From Clostridia bacterium (lineage in GTDB: Bacteria; Bacillota_A; Clostridia; Oscillospirales; Acutalibacteraceae), in NCBI GenBank assembly GCA_017547865.1, contig JAFYOA010000351.1, positions 1 through 11,518 on the forward strand: DNA of 11,518 bases. Reading direction: 5' to 3'. This document shows, piece after piece, positions 6,170 to 11,518 of the stretch (position 1 is its first letter; every line of letters starts with the position of its first letter). The translations under genes and the position numbers were made by a program. The notes beneath the pieces are model-generated. The model was not told the origin of the DNA. It made no database searches and saw only the letters and a program-made list of their open reading frames with translations.

Positions 6170-7948
6170 ATGGACAGCCTTATGAAAAAACGATGGATCG
6201 CTTTGCTGCTGTGCTGCAGCATGCTGCTTTCGGTGTGTACCGGCTGCAATGTATCCTCTTTGCTGTGGATGATGCGGCTGCTGGGAGAAACAACAGAACA
6301 GAGTTCTGTGGCGTTCCCGGAAGAATTGCCGTCGTCTTCTGCTGCCCCTGCAGAAACGCCCTCCTCTTCGGAGGCTCCGTCGGCCTCGGAACCGGCGGTG
6401 GAGTGGAAGGATTATTTCCCCGATGACGTATGGCGCGCAGATGTGAATTTTTCCGAGGTGGAATACGAGCACTACGAACTGGTTTGGCTGGAAGAACTTT
6501 CCACACAGCTGGTGGAAGCGGTGGCTGCCGATCCAACCATTGCCACCTTCAATGAGCAGGACAGCGAGTTCCTGTGGGAACTGTACTATATTTACACCAT
6601 GTATGTCCGCATTGAATTGGACTACATGGCAGACCCCCATGCGCCCGGCGTGCAGGAGGAATACGCCTACGCCGAGACTGTGTGGTACGATGCCTATGAA
6701 ATTTACTGGGAGACGATGCGTGATGTTGCCCGGGAGCACCCGGAAATCATGGCAGAGGCCTATGCGGACTGGCAGATCGAAATGTTTGCGGAATACGAGC
6801 CCGGCGACGGCACCGATACGGAGCTTTTCCTGCGGGAAAGTGAACTGGTGCAGGAATATTACGTTCTGATCGACGAAAGCTATCCGGATTATTCCGCTAT
6901 TTGCGAGGTATACGTGGAACTGGTGGCGCTGCGTAAGGAGATTGCGGCCTACTACGGTTACGATACCTACGCCGAATACGCCTATGACAGTGTGTACTAC
7001 CGGGATTACACCCCGGAGGATGTGCAGGCCATTTGGGATGTGGTAAAAACAGACGTAGCCCCGGTGCTGTGGGAGCACGCTTACTACGGCAGCGATGTGT
7101 ATGGGCTGGATTATTCTCCCAAGGCGATTTTGCTGGCTATGGACGGCGCACTGTGGGATTTCTCTCCGGAAGTATACGAAGCTTTCTGCTATATGCTGGA
7201 ATACAAGCTGTTCGATATTGAATATTCCGAAAGCAAGGTGGAGATTGGCTATACCACTGAACTGCCGGCGCTGAACCAACCCTTTATTTTCAATTCTCCT
7301 TATGGGGAGTGGTACGACTATACCACCATGTTCCATGAGTTCGGCCATTTTTTGAGCAGCTATTATGCCCCGGGCGATTTGTTCTTCGGTGCACCGGATA
7401 ACGATCTGTGTGAACTGCAGTCCCAGGGCATGGAGGTTATGTTTACCCAGTGGTACGAAGAAATTGTGGGCAGCGGCAACGTGCCTGCGGCGGAGCGTGC
7501 TCTGCTGGTCAACCTGTTGGGCAGCATTCAGCAGGGGGCGATGTACGATGAATTCCAGCAGCGGGTGTACAGCGAAGAAAACCTCACCGCCGATAAGGTG
7601 ACGGAGATCTTTAAAGATGTGTACCGCGCGTACGGCGGCCCCGTGTACGCGGGCTATGAGTACGAATGGGCAACTGTGCTCCATAACTTTGAGTTCCCGT
7701 TCTATTACATCAGCTATGGCGTTTCTGCCATACCGGCGCTGGAAATTTACGCCGAACTGCAGCAGGACCCCGCCGCCGCTGTGGATACATACCTGACCGT
7801 GGCCGCCATGGACCCGAAAATGTGGTATTTTGCGGAGGCTATGGAAGAAGCCGGCCTGCGGGATGTGTTTGATGCCGCAACCATTGCCTATGTGGCTGAA
7901 GCCGCCGGCAAAGCACTGACCGAAGCCCGCTACGGGCGGATCAACTAA
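6170..7948 (+). CDS. Lipoprotein M3-family (oligoendopeptidase F-like) zinc metallopeptidase
   Basis: A protein of 592 residues. The N-terminus MKKRWIALLLCCSMLLS is a signal peptide ending in CTGC, with C26 as the likely lipidated cysteine; a Cys at -3 is an atypical lipobox. A Ser/Pro/Glu-rich linker (about 37-75) follows, then an acidic, tyrosine-rich catalytic region. HEFGH (389-393) gives two zinc-binding His and the catalytic Glu, and E415 in ELQSQGME (415-422) is the third zinc ligand, equivalent to the family's VExPSQxxE. The later FPFYYISYGVSA matches the substrate-side segment of PepF-like enzymes. It should cleave oligopeptides at the outer face of the membrane. The start at 6170 has AGGA 5 bases upstream; M5 at 6182 gives the same signal peptide but poorer spacing. 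It sits 11 bases after the glmM terminator, so transcription must come from read-through or a promoter inside glmM. Confidence 0.88.
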   Translation: MDSLMKKRWIALLLCCSMLLSVCTGCNVSSLLWMMRLLGETTEQSSVAFPEELPSSSAAPAETPSSSEAPSASEPAVEWKDYFPDDVWRADVNFSEVEYEHYELVWLEELSTQLVEAVAADPTIATFNEQDSEFLWELYYIYTMYVRIELDYMADPHAPGVQEEYAYAETVWYDAYEIYWETMRDVAREHPEIMAEAYADWQIEMFAEYEPGDGTDTELFLRESELVQEYYVLIDESYPDYSAICEVYVELVALRKEIAAYYGYDTYAEYAYDSVYYRDYTPEDVQAIWDVVKTDVAPVLWEHAYYGSDVYGLDYSPKAILLAMDGALWDFSPEVYEAFCYMLEYKLFDIEYSESKVEIGYTTELPALNQPFIFNSPYGEWYDYTTMFHEFGHFLSSYYAPGDLFFGAPDNDLCELQSQGMEVMFTQWYEEIVGSGNVPAAERALLVNLLGSIQQGAMYDEFQQRVYSEENLTADKVTEIFKDVYRAYGGPVYAGYEYEWATVLHNFEFPFYYISYGVSAIPALEIYAELQQDPAAAVDTYLTVAAMDPKMWYFAEAMEEAGLRDVFDAATIAYVAEAAGKALTEARYGRIN

Positions 7949-7952
7949 ACAG

Positions 7953-7990
7953 AAAGACCTGCTCTGCCAAACGGCGGAACAGGTCTTTTT
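7953..7990. terminator. Intrinsic terminator of the M3 peptidase gene, possibly bidirectional
   Basis: The outer arms AAAGACCTG (7953-7961) and CAGGTCTTT (7980-7988) and the inner arms TCTGCC (7963-7968) and GGCGGA (7973-7978) form one long hairpin, ending in a T-rich tract on the + strand. On the - strand the tail TTTCTGTTT is weaker but could also help to end the convergent XRE gene, whose stop is at 8004. Confidence 0.9.
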
Positions 7991-8003
7991 TGATGCAATA
8001 AAA

Positions 8004-8879
8004 TCAGCGCTGTGCCCCGCCGGAAAAAGCAAGGAACACACCGGAACCCGCCAGCAAAAGTATGATGGCTATGCCGGGAAGCGCGATGAAATCCGGCCCG
8101 AAAAGCAGCGGCAGAAGTGAAAATACTACACCCGCACCCGCCAACAGAAGCGCTGCGCGGCGCAGCCCTCTTGCCGGACGGCGCAGGCACAGCAGCACCA
8201 GCACACACAGCAGCAGGGCGATTGTAAGCACCCCGGTGAGGAAGGGAAACACATTGGCGTAGCCCACGGGGGTCAGGTCAAAGCAGGTGAAATATTCTTT
8301 CAGCCGGTCGCTTGGGCCGGCGGCAAACACCAGCACCGCGCTGCCGGGCAACAATTCCAGCCCCAGGGCGGTGAGCCCGCAGACCAGCGCCGCGCCGGCA
8401 GAGGCATCCCGGTGGCGCAGCACGGCCACACCCCGCTTGCGCAGAACCAGCCCCAGAAGCGCCAGTGCCAGCAAACCCAGCCCCAGTGCCAGGGGAGAAA
8501 AAGAATACCCGGCGGTGAACAGCGGAGAAAGCAGCAGCAGGCTGCCCACGGTCAGCAGTACCCACCAGCCTGTTCCGGAAAACGCCCGGCCGGTATAACG
8601 CAGGGTTTCCACCAGCAGGCGGTCGGTGGCTTGCTGCAGAAGGGCGGGGTCCTCTTTGGCGGCGGGGGACAGGCGTTCTCCTGCCAGCAATTCTCCCACA
8701 GAGATCCCCAGCACTGCGGCCAGCGGTTCCAGCAGAGCGGTATCCGGGAACCCCTTGCCGGTTTCCCAGCGGGAAACAGCTTTATCGGTGACCTGCAGCC
8801 GTTCGGCCAGGTCTTTTTGGGTCAGGTTCATTTCTTTTCGCAGGGCGGCAATCAGCTGCCCTGTTTTGGCGGCATCCAT
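8004..8879 (-). CDS. XRE-family regulator with C-terminal membrane domain
   Basis: A protein of 291 residues. Residues 7-62 form a Cro/C1-type helix-turn-helix (LIAALRKEMNLTQKDLAERL, then VTDKAVSRWETGKGFPD). After a short linker there are about six hydrophobic segments (about 105-122, 127-147, 160-187, 208-232, 240-260 and 264-286), so the DNA-binding domain is probably tethered to the cytoplasmic face of the membrane. This architecture recurs in Clostridia, but the signal sensed is generally unknown. The start at 8879 has AAAGGAGG at good spacing on the - strand. It is convergent with the M3 peptidase gene and divergent from the beta-helix operon, which makes that operon a plausible target; no direct evidence for this is visible. 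The membrane part is rich in Leu/Ala/Gly, with no recognisable enzyme or transport motif. Confidence 0.88.
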   Translation of the reverse strand: MDAAKTGQLIAALRKEMNLTQKDLAERLQVTDKAVSRWETGKGFPDTALLEPLAAVLGISVGELLAGERLSPAAKEDPALLQQATDRLLVETLRYTGRAFSGTGWWVLLTVGSLLLLSPLFTAGYSFSPLALGLGLLALALLGLVLRKRGVAVLRHRDASAGAALVCGLTALGLELLPGSAVLVFAAGPSDRLKEYFTCFDLTPVGYANVFPFLTGVLTIALLLCVLVLLCLRRPARGLRRAALLLAGAGVVFSLLPLLFGPDFIALPGIAIILLLAGSGVFLAFSGGAQR

Positions 8880-8903
8880 GGCAAAACCTCCTTTTTCGGT
8901 TTT

Positions 8904-8932
8904 ATTGTAGCAAATACGGCCGGTTTTGTCAC
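8904..8932 (-). promoter_or_regulatory. Promoter of the XRE membrane regulator
   Basis: On the - strand, GTGACA (8932-8927) and TACAAT (8909-8904) are separated by 17 bases; each differs from consensus by one base. The leader to the start codon is short, about 20 bases, and contains the AGGAGG. Confidence 0.75.
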
Positions 8933-8982
8933 CCTATGCGGCGTAGAGTGGGCGAGAATTTGTTTTTTCGGGGATAAACGAC

Positions 8983-9010
8983 TTGAAAAAACCTTTTTTC
9001 GTGGTATGAT
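8983..9010 (+). promoter_or_regulatory. Promoter of the beta-helix operon with overlapping inverted repeat
   Basis: TTGAAA (8983-8988), a 16-base spacer and TATGAT (9005-9010), with TGG before the -10 making it extended. A perfect inverted repeat GAAAAAA-CC-TTTTTTC (8985-9000) overlaps the -35 and spacer, a position where a repressor would block polymerase. The repeat may equally be simple A/T-tract composition. Confidence 0.65.
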
Positions 9011-9051
9011 GATACTGTAATTGCATTATACCCGCCAAGGGAGGAATAACA

Positions 9052-10203
9052 ATGGAAAATGAACTGCGCCTGTATGCCGATGGCGCGCATGACGATACAA
9101 AAGCTCTGCAGGCTCTGTTGGATCAGCGGGGACTGGTGACGGTGCCGGATGGCCGCTATCTGATTTCCAGCGCACTGGTGCTGCACGATGATACCTGCCT
9201 GCACCTTTCTCACAATGCGGTAATTTGCCTGGCGGACGATGCCTGCTGCTATATGCTGACCAACGACCGCTGCTACAAAGAGGGCCGCAATCACCACATC
9301 ACTGTGGAGGGCGGTACCTGGTATGGCAACAACGCCCACCAGCGGAGAGGAAAGATTCACCCGGAAAAGCCCTACTATTGGGGGATGATCATGCGTTTTC
9401 AGGGCATGGAAGACCTGACGGTGCGGGATGTGACCTACAAAGACCCGGAGAGCTATGCGCTGCTGATTATGGATGCAGACCGCTTTACCGTGGAAAATAT
9501 TACCTTTGATTTTAATATGCTGCGCCCCAATATGGATGGCGTCCATGTGCAGGGACCCTCTTTTAACGGCTATATCCGCAACATTAAGGGCGCCACCAAC
9601 GACGACCTGGTTGCCCTGAACTGCGATGACCGCCTGGACGACGGTGAAGAACGCATGAACACCAAGGGCGATATTGAAAATATGACGGTGGACGGCCTGT
9701 ATGCGGACAACGGCTACACCGCAGTGCGGCTGCTTTCCTGTGGAAGCAAAATGCGCAACGTGGTCATTCGCAATGTGTTCGGCACCTACCGGCTGTACGG
9801 CGTTTCCTTTACCCACCACAATATTTTCCCCGGCGCACCGGTTTGGTTCGACGGCATTCAGGTGGATGGCGTGTACTGCAGCAAACCGCCCCAGGATCCT
9901 CCGGTGGATCCCAAGTTCATCCGCGGGATGGATGATATTTACGGAGAAGGTTCTCACGATGCCCACGTGCAGCACGCACCCATCGTTTGGTTTGCTAAGG
10001 GTGTGGCCGGCGGCAATGTGCGCATTTCCAACGTGCACCGCATAGAAAAAGCCGTAACCCAGGCTCATACCGTGCAAATCGACGAGGATGTGCATTTTGA
10101 ACGCCTGGTGCTGGACAACGTGACCCAACGATTTGAGAATTGCCCCGCCATGCCGCTTGTGCTGAACAACGGACAGGTGGATGAACTGATCACCCTGCCC
10201 TGA
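9052..10203 (+). CDS. Right-handed beta-helix protein, pectate lyase superfamily / GH28-like
   Basis: A protein of 383 residues with no signal peptide or membrane helix, so probably cytoplasmic. The N-terminus has the Pectate_lyase_3 pattern: YADGAHDDTKALQALLDQ (8-25), then VPDGRYLISSALVL. Strand-turn repeats of the beta-helix follow: HHITVEGGTWYGNN, MEDLTVRDVTY, RFTVENITFDF, NMTVDGLYADN, RNVVIRNVFG. NMDGVHV (160-166) and TNDDLVALN (182-190) resemble the NTD and GDD catalytic segments of glycoside hydrolase family 28, with D162, D184 and D185 as candidate acids; the GHG and RIK motifs of true polygalacturonases were not seen. It may therefore be a divergent glycosidase or epimerase-like enzyme acting on an imported oligosaccharide, or a carbohydrate-binding scaffold. 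GGGAGG precedes ATG 9052 with a good promoter upstream. It is followed 14 bases later by an unknown gene, evidently in the same operon. Confidence 0.85.
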   Translation: MENELRLYADGAHDDTKALQALLDQRGLVTVPDGRYLISSALVLHDDTCLHLSHNAVICLADDACCYMLTNDRCYKEGRNHHITVEGGTWYGNNAHQRRGKIHPEKPYYWGMIMRFQGMEDLTVRDVTYKDPESYALLIMDADRFTVENITFDFNMLRPNMDGVHVQGPSFNGYIRNIKGATNDDLVALNCDDRLDDGEERMNTKGDIENMTVDGLYADNGYTAVRLLSCGSKMRNVVIRNVFGTYRLYGVSFTHHNIFPGAPVWFDGIQVDGVYCSKPPQDPPVDPKFIRGMDDIYGEGSHDAHVQHAPIVWFAKGVAGGNVRISNVHRIEKAVTQAHTVQIDEDVHFERLVLDNVTQRFENCPAMPLVLNNGQVDELITLP

Positions 10204-10217
10204 CGGAGGAAAATAGA

Positions 10218-10907
10218 ATGCCGAGAAGACTGCGTGTGCGGCGCCCGTTTAATCTGGCGGGCTCTGCCGTGGCACTGAATTTGATTGTGGACGGCAACGA
10301 GTGCGGAAAGATCGATGCCGGCGAAAGCATGGAACTGCCCATTTCGGAGGACAGCCACAAGGTGCATGTGCGCCTGTGGGGCGAACATTTTCCCGATGCA
10401 TATATTCCCGCCGGCCGGGGCGACTGCATTGCCACCATTAAGGCCCCGGGTTTTGTGCAGCAGTATTATTTTAAGGTGGAAGTGGAAATGCTGCCGGAAC
10501 TGGGGATGCGCACCCATGTGGATGTGATCTCTTCTTTGACCACCGCCCGGATGAACTCCGAAGTATACAAACTGCTGTTTATGAACGGCCATGTGACCGG
10601 TTCTATGCTGCGGGCCCGCGCCCGTGGGCAAGACTACGAGGTGCGCTTCACCTACGGCAGCACCAGTCTTTCGGTCTCGGTGTACGACCGGATGAGCCGC
10701 CGGCAGGTAAACACCTACGAAATGAAATACAGTGCCGTGCGCCCCAAAGACGAGCCCAACTCCGTGATGTATTACGATTATCTGAGCATGGAAAAGGAGC
10801 AGGAGACCCTGGCCTACCAGCTGGGGCAGTCTCTGTACAATTCCCGTGAGTTCATGCATCTCAAAGTGGTATATTCCGGGCGCTCTGTGGCAGTTTCTCT
10901 CAAATAA
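10218..10907 (+). CDS. Hypothetical protein, second gene of the beta-helix operon
   Basis: A protein of 229 residues that I do not recognise, with no signal peptide or membrane segment. GGAGG lies 8 bases before ATG 10218, and the gene starts 14 bases after the beta-helix gene, so they are almost certainly co-transcribed. Residues about 8-90 alternate hydrophobic and polar positions and contain LIVDGNECGKIDAGESMEL, a pattern like PEGA-type or related beta-sandwich domains (variable strand, DG, GxI, GES, then a strand containing H). Residues about 95-229 look mixed alpha/beta, with further beta pattern (YEVRFTYGSTSLSVSVYDRM) and a late helix (MEKEQETLAYQLGQSLYNSREF). The basic start MPRRLRVRRP is notable. 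It could be an accessory or regulatory partner of the beta-helix protein, but the sequence shows no catalytic motif. Confidence 0.85.
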   Translation: MPRRLRVRRPFNLAGSAVALNLIVDGNECGKIDAGESMELPISEDSHKVHVRLWGEHFPDAYIPAGRGDCIATIKAPGFVQQYYFKVEVEMLPELGMRTHVDVISSLTTARMNSEVYKLLFMNGHVTGSMLRARARGQDYEVRFTYGSTSLSVSVYDRMSRRQVNTYEMKYSAVRPKDEPNSVMYYDYLSMEKEQETLAYQLGQSLYNSREFMHLKVVYSGRSVAVSLK

Positions 10908-10915
10908 ATAAAAAG

Positions 10916-10949
10916 AACCGGCCTTTCGTGGTGAAAAGCCGGTTTTTTT
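10916..10949. terminator. Intrinsic terminator of the beta-helix operon, bidirectional
   Basis: The arms AACCGGC (10916-10922) and GCCGGTT (10938-10944) plus inner TTTC/GAAA pairing are followed by TTTTTTT on the + strand. On the - strand the tail is TTCTTTTTATTTATTT, also a good U-tract. It abuts the remnant ddh tail at 10952, and so may once have been the terminator of a ddh gene ending there. Confidence 0.9.
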
Positions 10950-10951
10950 AT

Positions 10952-10984
10952 TTACAGCAGATGTGCCCGCAGTTCTTCGCTGGG
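10952..10984 (-). pseudogene. Remnant of a second ddh 3' end
   Basis: Read on the - strand, these bases encode SEELRAHLL and a TAA stop, the same C-terminus as the ddh gene whose stop is at 11260-11262, displaced by exactly 308 bases. A 16-base block (10965-10980 and 11273-11288) is identical. The two differences in the Leu codon and the one in the Ala codon are synonymous, and similarity fades beyond the shared EELRAHLL residues. The frame is closed by a stop at about 11015-11017. It is therefore a truncated gene end, not a gene, and it keeps the terminator at 10916-10949 directly downstream. Confidence 0.7.
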
Positions 10985-10985
10985 G

Positions 10986-11203
10986 GAACCCTCACTTGCA
11001 GGTTTTCCATTCCTTTAATTCGGCTTTTTAGGGGAGTCCCTCACTTGCAGGGACTCCCCTCTTTCACAGCAAGCTGTGAAATTCATCCCTCTCCGGGTGC
11101 TTCTCAGAAAAGGAAATTCCGCCCATTGCGATGGGCGGGTCAGGGCGTTGCCCCGACACCCTACAACTTTCGGGAAAGTTGACAAAGCTTTTACAGTGAC
11201 TTT
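10986..11203. repeat. Hairpin-rich intergenic element with internal repeat, no gene
   Basis: No credible gene lies here. Perfect hairpins follow one another: AGGGGAGTCCCT/AGGGACTCCCCT (11030-11041 with 11049-11060, 12 bp); TTCACAGC/GCTGTGAA (11063-11070 with 11073-11080); CCGCCCAT/ATGGGCGG around TGCG (11119-11126 with 11131-11138); GGGC-GTT-GCCC (about 11143-11153), which can be extended outward with bulges; and CAACTTTC/GAAAGTTG (11164-11171 with 11174-11181). The 14-mer CCCTCACTTGCAGG occurs at 10989-11002 and at 11038-11051, where it forms the loop of the first hairpin. None of the hairpins has a good U-tract, so they are not simple terminators. It may be a REP/MITE-like repeat or a mosaic of such units; from memory, similar GC-rich hairpin strings occur between genes in gut Ruminococcaceae. 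Confidence 0.65.
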
Positions 11204-11210
11204 GAACTGC

Positions 11211-11251
11211 AATATAAAACCGCCTGAGAAAGATCACTCTTCTTCAGACGG
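11211..11251 (-). terminator. Intrinsic terminator of ddh
   Basis: On the - strand the arms CCGTCTGA (11251-11244) and TCAGGCGG (11227-11220) pair over 8 bp including one G-U pair, followed by TTTTATATT. It starts 9 bases after the ddh stop. Confidence 0.8.
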
Positions 11252-11259
11252 CATTGTTT

Positions 11260-11518
11260 TTACAGTAAATGGGCCCGCAGTTCTTCGCCGGAACGGGGGC
11301 TGAGATCGGCGGGGGCGATATCGAAAACGGTTTTGCAGCCGGTTTCGCCGCGCTGCGCCAGCTTGTAGGCGGCGCGGGCATAGGCTACCAGCACGCTGGA
11401 AGTAAACTCCGGGTTGGAATCCAGCTTCAGGCTGTATTCAATCACGTGGGTGTGCTCACTGTTTAAGCCGGTTTTGCCGCAACGAATCACAAATCCGCCG
11501 TGGGGAATGCCGCTGTGG
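11260..11518 (-). CDS. ddh: meso-Diaminopimelate dehydrogenase, C-terminal part (partial)
   Basis: The frame runs in from the right edge and ends at TAA (11262-11260), giving the last 85 or so residues. The segment PHGGFVIRCGKTG, then VIEYSLKLDSNPEFTSSVLVA, then YARAAYKLAQRGETGCKTVFDI and SPRSGEELRAHLL closely match the C-terminal region of meso-diaminopimelate D-dehydrogenase as known from Clostridia and Bacteroidetes. The enzyme uses NADPH and ammonia to turn tetrahydrodipicolinate into meso-DAP in one step, supplying peptidoglycan crosslinks and lysine. The GTG at 11488-11490 (V in FVIRCG) is not a start; the frame continues to the window edge. Its C-terminus is duplicated at 10952-10984, and its own terminator follows at once. 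Confidence 0.88.
   Translation of the reverse strand, partial: HSGIPHGGFVIRCGKTGLNSEHTHVIEYSLKLDSNPEFTSSVLVAYARAAYKLAQRGETGCKTVFDIAPADLSPRSGEELRAHLL

Noticed and set aside
6086..8041. A 651-codon - strand open frame over the M3 peptidase gene
   Set aside because: It is antisense to the peptidase with its HEFGH motif and runs through two terminators; no protein family is recognisable.
8929..10128. A 399-codon - strand frame opposite the beta-helix gene
   Set aside because: The + strand gene has a promoter, ribosome binding site and beta-helix repeat pattern; the opposite frame has only shadow composition.
11030..11064. The 12-bp hairpin as an intrinsic terminator
   Set aside because: The + strand tail is only CTTT followed by CAC and the - strand tail is AAAAAG, so there is no U-tract in either direction; separate good terminators flank the region.
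10986..11203. CRISPR array or tRNA/rRNA in the hairpin region
   Set aside because: Only one 14-mer is repeated, and only twice; there is no regular repeat-spacer pattern, no cloverleaf and no rRNA-like sequence.
10928..11303. Short open frames across the hairpin-rich region
   Set aside because: They run through perfect hairpins and terminators, overlap the ddh end and lack ribosome binding sites or credible composition.

Overview
This window looks like chromosomal DNA from a moderately GC-rich member of the Clostridia, most likely a gut Oscillospiraceae/Ruminococcaceae-type organism. That is inferred from AGGAGG-type ribosome binding sites, sigma-A-like promoters, GtrA and DtxR proteins of Firmicutes character, a meso-diaminopimelate dehydrogenase, and an XRE regulator with a membrane domain. 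Third codon positions rich in G/C create very long antisense shadow frames opposite secA, glmM and the M3 peptidase gene. Nothing in the window looks like a phage, insertion sequence, CRISPR array or tRNA.

Layout. Positions 1-40 are the last codons of an unidentified + strand gene, which shares a bidirectional terminator with a convergent - strand pair: secA (819 < 3638 side) and, downstream of it, a peptidase S51-like gene (88-819). Next on the - strand is a short DtxR-family metal regulator (3804-4169) with its own terminator. It is divergent from a + strand operon of a GtrA-like membrane protein (4330-4737) and glmM, phosphoglucosamine mutase (4768-6117). A strong terminator separates glmM from a lipoprotein M3-family metallopeptidase (6170-7948). 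An XRE regulator with about six membrane segments (8004-8879, -) is divergent from a two-gene operon at 9052-10907: a right-handed beta-helix protein of the pectate lyase/GH28-like type and a protein I do not recognise. The window ends inside ddh (- strand, 11260 to the right edge).

The housekeeping genes (secA, glmM, ddh) serve protein export and peptidoglycan precursor supply: GlmM makes glucosamine-1-phosphate for UDP-GlcNAc, and Ddh makes meso-DAP. The accessory genes look like local additions.

The most unusual stretch is 10950-11259. It carries a second, truncated copy of the ddh 3' end, followed by about 200 bp with several strong hairpins and an internally repeated 14-mer, before the ddh terminator. 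The two ddh tails differ only at synonymous positions over their last eight codons, so the left copy looks like the remnant of a once-functional gene end and not a fresh duplication. I found no clear new biological system. The best candidates for a second look are this ddh-tail/hairpin region and the beta-helix/unknown-protein operon with its divergent membrane-bound regulator.
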